Source: Anoplolepis gracilipes
Taxonomy: Eukaryota > Arthropoda > Insecta > Hymenoptera > Formicidae
Length of the DNA stretch: 64,000 nt
NCBI RefSeq assembly: GCF_047496725.1
Contig: NC_132979.1
Location: 9,713,001-9,777,000, forward strand
Reading direction: 5' to 3'
In this document: positions 57,840 to 64,000 of the stretch, one piece after another
How positions within the stretch are numbered: the first letter of the stretch is position 1
Layout: the number at the start of each line of letters is the position of its first letter
Translations under genes and position numbers: made by a program
The notes under the pieces: model-generated
The model's input: only the letters and a program-made list of their open reading frames with translations
Databases searched by the model: none
What the model was told of the DNA's origin: nothing

Positions 57840-58681
57840 ATGTCACATATATTTGATTCTTCATATTCGATTCTTCATACGGTCAGTGTTGCGTTAACCG
57901 TTCGTGAAAGTGGTCCACTTTTGAAATCTGGAAATATGTACTACGTCGAAAGAAGTAGTGGCGACCCCATCAGAAGCGTGAATAATTACGTACCGAATCG
58001 TTATGAAACTCCATCGTTTGAGAACAAATGTGACAAGTAAGTTTTTGTTTAACTTCTTTCTATTTTTTCACAAATTGTTTTTAAACTAATTTTTTTTATT
58101 TTATTTTTCTACAGCATTTCATTGAAGCGTCGTGCGATTCGTATACTAAGTAGACGATACGCATTGACAACCACGGAATTCAAATTCCTTGAAATTGGTA
58201 TCAAGTGGGTACACCGAGTTACGTGGAAATTGTCATAGGAGATCATCAAGGAAAGGAACTGGTATTATCTCTCGAAACGTGGAAGGGACTCTACGAGCAA
58301 CGTCGCAATATTCACGATTTACTGCGAAAGGACTCTAAAGATACCTATAATTTTATAAGCGTTGGACCGCTAACAGTGCGAGTTCATACGATTAACGATA
58401 CTAAACTTATAAGTCTCGAATCTTTAAACGTACGCATGATGATGATTGAACCGACGTTACACCGTATGTTTGATCTCGATCAATGCATCGATGTAACCTT
58501 TGATCGATTGGTTAGAATCACCGAGACAGTCGATACTAAGTTTACACAATTCTCCAATATCGCGTCCACTATAACGGATAATAAAAAAGTGTCAAATGTA
58601 ATATGCGCCAGCGACGCCTTCAATAAACATCAACTCGTCGATTGCGAACTGGTAGCTTTAGTTTTTAGTCACAATATGTAA
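57840..58681 (+). pseudogene. Intron-containing unknown Maverick gene (copy B), one frameshift
   Basis: Exon 1 57840-58036, intron 58037-58114 (GTAAGT ... TTTTTCTACAG), exon 2 from 58115. The spliced frame runs through RRAIRIISRRYALTTTEFKFLEIG and then shifts by one base near 58203 into the long open part VGTPSYVEIVIGDHQGKELV to 58681. The block of charged beta strands followed by LSLETWKGLYEQR faintly resembles PC4-type single-strand DNA-binding proteins; weak. No counterpart survives in copy A, which is truncated before it. Confidence 0.5.
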
Positions 58682-59226
58682 TAAAAAAAAAAAAAAATAT
58701 AAAAGAGAAGAATAAAGTTTTTTTAAATTTAAATCATGATATAATTTATTCGCACGCATTTCCCATCCGTGCTTCCTCCCACCCGTAAACAGTCCCAGTT
58801 CTCATATGTAGCTCGTTGCGGGGAATGACGTCATGCTGGGAAGGGAGATGCGAAGCTAGGGACCGCGAGAGAGTAAGCGCTAGGAAAGAAAGAGATAGCG
58901 CGAGGCGAAGGAGAGCGAGAGAGTAAACGCTAGGAAAGAAATAGCGCGAGGTGAAGGAAAGCGAGAATGCAAACAGTAATTTTTTTTCTTTTTCCTTTTT
59001 TTTCTTTTTATAATTTTTTTCTTTTTTTCTTTTTATTATTTTTTTCTTTTTTTCTTTTTATATTTTTTTTATATTAAATATTAAGTTATTATATCTAATT
59101 ATATCTAGTATATGAAGAAAGAAGAATGGGATAGATGAAGGAAGCGCAAGCAAGCAATTATATGTGTTTAACATAATTTTTTTTTATTTAAAAAAGTGTG
59201 TGTTTATTTACAAAAATCTGTGTGTG

Positions 59227-59258
<32 letters not shown>

Positions 59259-59499
59259 TGCGTGTGTGTGTGTGAATTTAAAAATAAAAAGAAAAAGATA
59301 TAAAAAAAAAATATATAAAAGATTGCACGCCGATGGTCGAGCGGTACGGACGGCGACTGCTGCTGCGAGGCGCTGCAGGGGATGACCGGGCGGTGGTGGT
59401 GGCGTCCAGGTAGGACTCCTGCATAACAGAAGAAAAAAAAATTTATTAATATTTTCATAATTTGAAAAAGAATACTTACACATCAAGGATTACTTACAA
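58682..59499. repeat. Repeat-filled gap in copy B: GA-rich tandem units, T runs, (GT)n
   Basis: 58855-58965: about two to three units containing GCTAGGAAAGAAA and GCGCGAGG. 58980-59070: T-rich runs with TTTTCTTTTT. 59090-59160: inverted relative of the 16108-16210 repeat. 59218-59274: GT/GCGT microsatellite. 59320-59420: GC-rich short stretch. A foreign insertion in the element; no gene. Confidence 0.65.
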
Positions 59500-59796
59500 T
59501 TACTGATCAGAATCAGTATCAGAATCTGGATCATTGTCGATGACATGTTGTAGATACAACATGTTATCGATATGTTGACGGATTTCCCGATGGATTTCTT
59601 GTAACTGCTCAGGACATGCTTGCCGATTTCCGTCTGGTAAACAGCAATTCTCGCAAGGCTTTCCCCTTAGTCTGTTGTTTTCATTCGTCCATATATAACT
59701 TTGTAGTTTAAAGATCACTGTTGAGGAATTTTTTATGTCAAGTTCGCGATTTCGTTGAAACTCCACCACCGCATTCAATAGTTTTTTGGTCACCAT
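59500..59796 (-). CDS. Unknown Maverick right-end protein (copy B)
   Basis: 98 codons, open. Starts MVTKKLLNAVVEFQRNRELD, has CENCCLPDGNRQAC in the middle and an acidic tail (DNDPDSDTDSDQ). It lies 39 bases downstream of the Cys-rich gene on the same strand. Not recognised. Confidence 0.5.
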   Translation of the reverse strand: MVTKKLLNAVVEFQRNRELDIKNSSTVIFKLQSYIWTNENNRLRGKPCENCCLPDGNRQACPEQLQEIHREIRQHIDNMLYLQHVIDNDPDSDTDSDQ

Positions 59797-59835
59797 TTTT
59801 CACAGCACTTAGTCCTAGCAAATATCTACAAAAGT

Positions 59836-60228
59836 TTATTGCTGCGCACAAAAACGGCACACACTACATGCTATTACTTGGCACAGTGAGTGTCCACAAT
59901 TATTACACGAGTTCCAACCGTGATAAATATATTGTCCAGTTTCATGTTTATACACAATTTTACCTTGTGTATATGAATCTTGAACTTCAATGAAACATCC
60001 CGAACAAAATTTTTCACTATTTTCCTCGTCGTTGTCATACTTTTTTACTTCGTAATAAAATATGATGTTACACATTTCCTGCCGTTCAGTTATAATTCGT
60101 AAATCTTTACGCACTAACGGCACTACTTGTTCATTCAAATAGTCTTCCGGATCACTCTCATAATCAGAGTCATTCACTATTTCCACTTCTTCATTGTCTT
60201 CGATGACAATCACATCTTCTATATTCAT
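59836..60228 (-). CDS. Acidic, Cys-rich small protein near the right end (copy B)
   Basis: 130 codons, open. Acidic N-half (EDNEEVEIVNDSDYESDPED), then CSGCF, WNSCNNCGHSLC and ACSVCRFC, about nine Cys plus His. Likely zinc-binding. It reads inward from the right end, mirroring the left-end gene at 45519-45881, to which it looks related (C..C, then IY, W..C..C, C.VC). Could be a transcription or DNA-binding factor acting near the ends; a guess. Confidence 0.6.
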   Translation of the reverse strand: MNIEDVIVIEDNEEVEIVNDSDYESDPEDYLNEQVVPLVRKDLRIITERQEMCNIIFYYEVKKYDNDEENSEKFCSGCFIEVQDSYTQGKIVYKHETGQYIYHGWNSCNNCGHSLCQVIACSVCRFCAQQ

Positions 60229-60344
60229 TTTAGCACTAAATCGAAAGACACTCGACGACTGTTGAATACGTTTTAACGCGGAGACAGATTCTCAAATTCG
60301 AGCAGCCGAATGTTGGCGCTGGTGCGTTGCATTCTTTCCTTAAA

Positions 60345-60894
60345 AATTATGGAAGATGTTTCGCTCCAGTTTTATGGGAGATTTTCCGCGAGGGTGCAAA
60401 GCTGCCGAACGCCGGCGATTAAAATCTTTTTTTCCATAATATTCTAATGGTCATAAAATGATCATAAAAATTAGAAAAAAAGAAAAAAACAGTTTTATGG
60501 TTTCTAAAATGTCCCCCGGCTATAAATCAACCACAAAGATAAACACCTTGCAGTTGCAGTTCTTTCCCTAAAAATTATGGAAGATGTTTCGCTCCAGTTT
60601 TATGGGAGATTTTCCGCGAGGGTGCAAAGCTGCCGAACGTCGGCGCTTAAAATCCTAATGATATAATGACCATAAAATGATCATAAAATTAGAAAAATAA
60701 CAGTTTTATGACTTCTAAAATACCCCCGGCTATAAAATCAACCGCAAAGATAAACATCTACTTTCGAACGTGTGTAGGACCCTTCCCCCCCCACTCCCTT
60801 TCCCTAACACCAGACCCCTCGCGCCTCCTAGATACCCCCGCCCCCGCACCCCCTTCGGCGCCCCATGGCTTAGAATCCCCACTATAACACTACT
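60345..60894 (+). repeat. Right terminal inverted repeat of copy B with internal duplication
   Basis: 60480-60894 is the inverse of the left repeat. A second copy of its inner 200-bp unit (TTCCATAATTTTTAGGG...CGGCGCTTAAAATC side) lies next to it at about 60345-60545, so the right end carries a tandem duplication that the left end has only in decayed form. Confidence 0.85.
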
Positions 60895-61200
60895 TTAATT
60901 TCTTTTTCAGGCTCAGCAATTAACATTAATGTACATCTTGATAATTTTGCAGGCATATTATGTGTCAAAAGTAACATATGCTGCAAGACTCGTCCTATAA
61001 CGACGAACTTGTCCAATTCATTTAGTTTACTGAGCTCCAAGTACGGCACTAAACAGTCTTCACCTTCAAAAAAATGTACTCTCACATTTAACAAAAAAGA
61101 TATTGAACATTTTCTTAGTAAGACCACCTCCATCAATACCTACTTTTCCAAGAAACATAACGTTCAAATTTTTATTAATTATTTGCTCATCCATATATAT
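60895..61200 (-). pseudogene. HECT-domain-like sequence interrupted by Maverick B
   Basis: Minus strand. LNVMFLGKVGIDGGGLTKKM matches the 'V.F.GE.G.D.GGL..E.F' start of a HECT ubiquitin-ligase domain; then LSKLNELDKFVVIGRVLQHM, like the HECT 'F..IGR...H' helix. A T-run frame slip lies near 61080. The frame runs into the element exactly at the target site; the sequence on the far side (44877 leftward) continues it briefly. The catalytic Cys region is not seen. Confidence 0.6.
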
Positions 61201-61483
61201 ATATTCATTAAATCATGAAAACATTGACTCCTTGATATTTCGATGGTGGTTATTTTCACATCTTCTGGAAGGGACGGGAATATTAAGCATTTTTCTACAT
61301 TAATAGTTTTCTTCTTGGTACCTTAAATTGATCACTTATTATTAATTCCTTTTTTTAATCAAATAGTCAAACACGAAATAAATAACAATCTTTTTTACAA
61401 TTTTTATTCCTTTTTTCTTGCAAAGAACATCTACATTACTAAATAATTCACATTATTAAATAATAAATAATTTTTTTACAGAC
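61201..61483. other. AT-rich intergenic sequence
   Basis: No gene seen; may be an intron between the flanking minus-strand exons. Confidence 0.5.
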
Positions 61484-62342
61484 TTAATTGATCATCTTCC
61501 TCTTCCTCATCTTCATCTTCATCAAAATCATGGTTTGTTGAATCAAATTTTGGAAAATGCATTGTTCTTGATCTTGATGGGCGAGTAATTGTTGTGGGGA
61601 TTCAATTAAAGAATTAGTCAACGAAATTGACTCTGATTCCAAATAATCAGAATCATTATCTTCCTGACGTGCGTGAACTGAGGATTTTATAGAATTATTT
61701 TGAGACACTTGCAAAGAAAGTGGAGGATCATGCTCTTCAACAAGAGGCAGATCATTTGGAAAGTCATTCAGAGGCAGTATGATAATTTTGCTTTGCGTTA
61801 ATTTATTTTCCAAATCTGTTCCATCTTGGATGTCTGTTATAAGAGTGATTTTCTTTGATTTTTCTATTTTTCCCAATCGAAAGCCACACATTCTTAACAA
61901 ATTTTGAATATGAGGTTGAAATATTGAAACATTATCTGTTATTTCGTCTAATGAAGAATGCCTTCCTATTTCAAGTAGCTCTTCAGATAAACCTATAAAC
62001 GTATAAAATGTTTAATAATATAAATTTTAATAATACATTAATTAAATCAAATATAATTTGAATGAATATACTGTACCTAATCCTCTCTGTTTTAAATATT
62101 TTAATTCTGTATTGGATGGCAAAAAATCAGCATGTGCTAATTTCATCAAAATTATTTTTCTTTTAAATGTAGCCTTCCTCTTTCTAGCCCTACGTGGACT
62201 AGATGTAACATTATTTCTTCTAAAACATTTTCGCGTAGCTACCACTAAGGATGAAAAATTCTGTTCTTCTTTTGTCGATTCACTAGATGCACTAGCTGCT
62301 ATTTTTAACAAACGATCAACTATTTCTCTTTCATCGGACATT
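61484..62342 (-). CDS. Unrecognised two-exon gene, possibly the 5' part of the HECT-like gene
   Basis: Exon 1 starts MSDEREIVDRLLKIAAS (62342), is Arg/Lys-rich and ends at a GTACAG donor near 62078. Exon 2 starts after TTTATAG at about 61994 with LSEELLEIGRHSSLDEITDN and continues QPHIQNLLRMCGF. A change of frame near 61570 gives either a Met/Lys-rich or a strongly acidic end (FDEDEDEEEED). It lies upstream of the HECT-like piece on the same strand and may be its N-terminal part. An inverted, decayed paralogue follows at 62611. Confidence 0.5.
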
Positions 62343-62610
62343 TTAACTTGAATTTTACAAGCTTATTTTCCAAATTAACTTCCAAACGTCTATCAAATCT
62401 TCCGTATAACCTTAAAAGTAATGGCTACATTTAGAGTAACGTTCCCGCTCACTGAGCTTTTGAGCGCTCAGTTAACCGCTATTGGCGGACCAATCAAAAG
62501 TGACCTTTTTGCGTTTGTAATGATTGCGTAATGATAGCGGCTTTTTATTTTATTTATTAAATTATATATGATTTACTTAATTAATATCTTATTAAAAATA
62601 TTATACGTCT

Positions 62611-63110
62611 ATAGGATTATCTGAAAAACAACTTGAAACAGGAAGAAATTCTTCATTGGATGAACTAAAGACAGATATTATTTCAATATTTCAGTCTCAT
62701 ATACAAAATATGTTAAAAATATATTGCTTATAATTAAGAAAAAATAGAAAAATTAAGAAAATCACTATTATAAAATATATCCAAGATGAAACAAATTTGG
62801 AAAAAAAATTTTTTAAAAATTGTCCTACTGCCTCTGAATGACTTATCTTTAAATAATCTATCTTTTTTTGAAGAACATATTACATTCTTTTTCTTTTCGA
62901 GCATTACAAAGTAATTCTATAAGTCCTCAATTCATACGTTAGAAATATAATGATTCTGAAATCAGACCCAATTTCGTTGAATAATTTTTCAACTGAATCA
63001 CAACATTTACTTGTCCGGCAAGATCAACAACAATGCAGTTTCAAAAACTTGATTTCATAAACCATGATTTTGATAAACATGAGGAAGAAAGAAATATAAT
63101 CAATTAAATA
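62611..63110 (+). pseudogene. Inverted decayed paralogue of exon 2 of the neighbouring gene
   Basis: Plus strand: after TCTATAG it reads LSEKQLETGRNSSLDELKTD and FQSHIQNMLKIYCL, then, in shifted frames, PLNDLSLNNLSFFEEH and NHDFDKHEEER. Each block aligns with exon 2 of the minus-strand gene in order, with stops and frameshifts. The acidic end supports the acidic frame for the parent gene. Confidence 0.7.
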
Positions 63111-64000
63111 TGTAACAAACATTATTTATCATTCAGTCATGTGAATTATTTCGTAATGATAATGTTCTTTACAAAAAAAAAGAATAAAAGATAAAAAAGT
63201 TGATAATATTTATTTTGTGTTCGAAAAATTAATAATAAATGATTAATTTAAGGCTCCAAGCAGGAAATTATTAATAGTAAAAAAATGCTTAGTATTTCCA
63301 TTCTTTCCTCCAGAAGATGCAGAAATAATCATCGAGATATCACTGTTTTTATGATTTAATAAAAAAAAAACATATATGTAGCCATTATTTCGAGATTATA
63401 CGGAAGGTTCCATAGTTTGTCAATTTGGGAAATAAACTTTCTATTACAATTAATAATTGTGTAAAAGTATATGAAGTGTGAATAATCTACAAATAATTGT
63501 GTGAAAAAATAAGAAAGAAAGAAAGAAAAAATTTGTTAGTAGAAATAACAGAGAGAAATTATACCTTGATAGTTTCAAATGTGCATTCATATGCTATAGA
63601 TATAAGAATTTGATGTTGCTATATATTTTGTAAGTTCTTCTCTTAATAGCCCGGCTCCATTTGCTCGCCGTTGCAATAGGATCTATTGCGTTCAAAGTTT
63701 CTCTTATTCTACACGTCTTGGTACAAAAATTCCTTTTGCTTTTAAATATGATTACATCATCTGAAATTTATTCACATTATTGTACGTTATTTTTAAATGT
63801 ATTAGTAATATTTCGAAAATTTTCAACAGAAAGAAAAGAAGAAGAGAAATAAGAAAAAAGAAAAAGAGAAAAGAGAGAAAAAGAGGAGAGAAAGAGAAAG
63901 AGATAGTACCGTATATCCAGCTCTAGGATGTTCATAATAAATTTTTACAATTTTTAATCTTAATTCATCATTTGATATCTGTGAATATCATACACACATA
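63111..64000. other. AT-rich intergenic sequence with GA-rich run
   Basis: 63505-63530 and 63825-63905 have GAAA/GAGA-type purine repeats. A 63-codon frame at 63661 is not convincing. Nothing else seen. Confidence 0.55.

Larger units (their letters stand above)
44878..60894 (+). mobile_element. Maverick/Polinton (adintovirus-like) element, copy B, complete ends
   Basis: 16,017 bp. Ends AGTAGTGTTATAGTGGGG and its inverse CCCCACTATAACACTACT. A perfect 6-bp duplication TTAATT (44872-44877 and 60895-60900) flanks it, the size typical of Mavericks. Gene set: Cys-rich (+), polB (+), integrase (-), repeat and coiled-coil proteins (-), DUF8207-like (-), ATPase (-), then rightward small gene, PLA2/pX, protease, minor capsid, small basic, major capsid, conserved unknown, and an intron-bearing gene, with two further genes (-) before the right end. 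It is inserted in a HECT-like gene. Confidence 0.97.

Noticed and set aside
59164..59486. Frames over the GT repeat, including Cys/Val runs and His/Thr runs
   Set aside because: Translation of the microsatellite and neighbouring GC-rich stretch.
1..64000. Repeat arrays as a CRISPR locus
   Set aside because: Arrays seen are directly adjacent tandem units without unique spacers, and the sequence is eukaryotic.

Overview
The window looks like a repeat-rich, AT-rich piece of an insect nuclear genome, most plausibly a hymenopteran such as an ant (inference). Grounds: a decayed sevenless/ROS-type receptor tyrosine kinase, spliceosomal introns with GT/AG ends, Penelope, EnSpm, MITE and LTR remnants, long microsatellites, and two Maverick/Polinton (adintovirus-like) elements. 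No bacterial operons, tRNA, rRNA or CRISPR arrays were seen.

Layout. (1) 1-13.3 kb: Maverick copy A, cut off at the left by the window edge and at the right by a pyrimidine-rich repeat. It holds a protein-primed DNA polymerase B, a retroviral-type integrase, two coiled-coil/repeat proteins, a DUF8207-like protein, a packaging ATPase, a PLA2/pX-like core protein, an adenain-type protease, a minor capsid protein, a double-jelly-roll major capsid protein and a conserved unknown. Nearly every gene is broken. A 1.76-kb solo LTR sits between polymerase and integrase. (2) 13.3-17 kb: repeats, a stray inverted Maverick polymerase fragment, an unrecognised decayed spliced gene and a 946-bp palindromic MITE. 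(3) 17.1-20.1 kb: sevenless-like pseudogene. (4) 20.3-24.2 kb: MITEs and a CT-rich LINE-like remnant. (5) 24.64-35.57 kb: a 10.9-kb EnSpm/CACTA-type transposon with two divergent spliced genes that both read through intact: a 440-aa BEN-domain/coiled-coil protein and a 934-aa tnp2-type transposase. Its terminal inverted repeats (about 0.74 kb) include the 3' end of the transposase. (6) 35.7-44.9 kb: Penelope fragments, a duplicated pair of small signal-peptide gene fragments, a fold-back element with a (CA)n core, and a perfect hairpin. (7) 44878-60894: Maverick copy B, complete end to end, with long terminal inverted repeats and a perfect 6-bp target duplication (TTAATT), inserted into a HECT-like coding sequence. 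(8) 60.9-64 kb: the rest of that HECT-like sequence and an unrecognised two-exon gene with a decayed inverted paralogue.

How the Maverick genes fit together. Polymerase and integrase serve copying and insertion. Minor and major capsid proteins, packaging ATPase, protease and PLA2/pX-like protein serve virion assembly and entry. The ATPase side reads leftward and the capsid side rightward from a shared TATA-containing gap. In copy B the polymerase carries about eight lesions and the integrase at least two. The ATPase-to-capsid module of similar length has one frameshift in the minor capsid gene. This contrast, the intact EnSpm gene pair, and the paired Cys-rich genes just inside both Maverick ends are the most interesting points. 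All family names come from motif recognition by eye; no database search was run.
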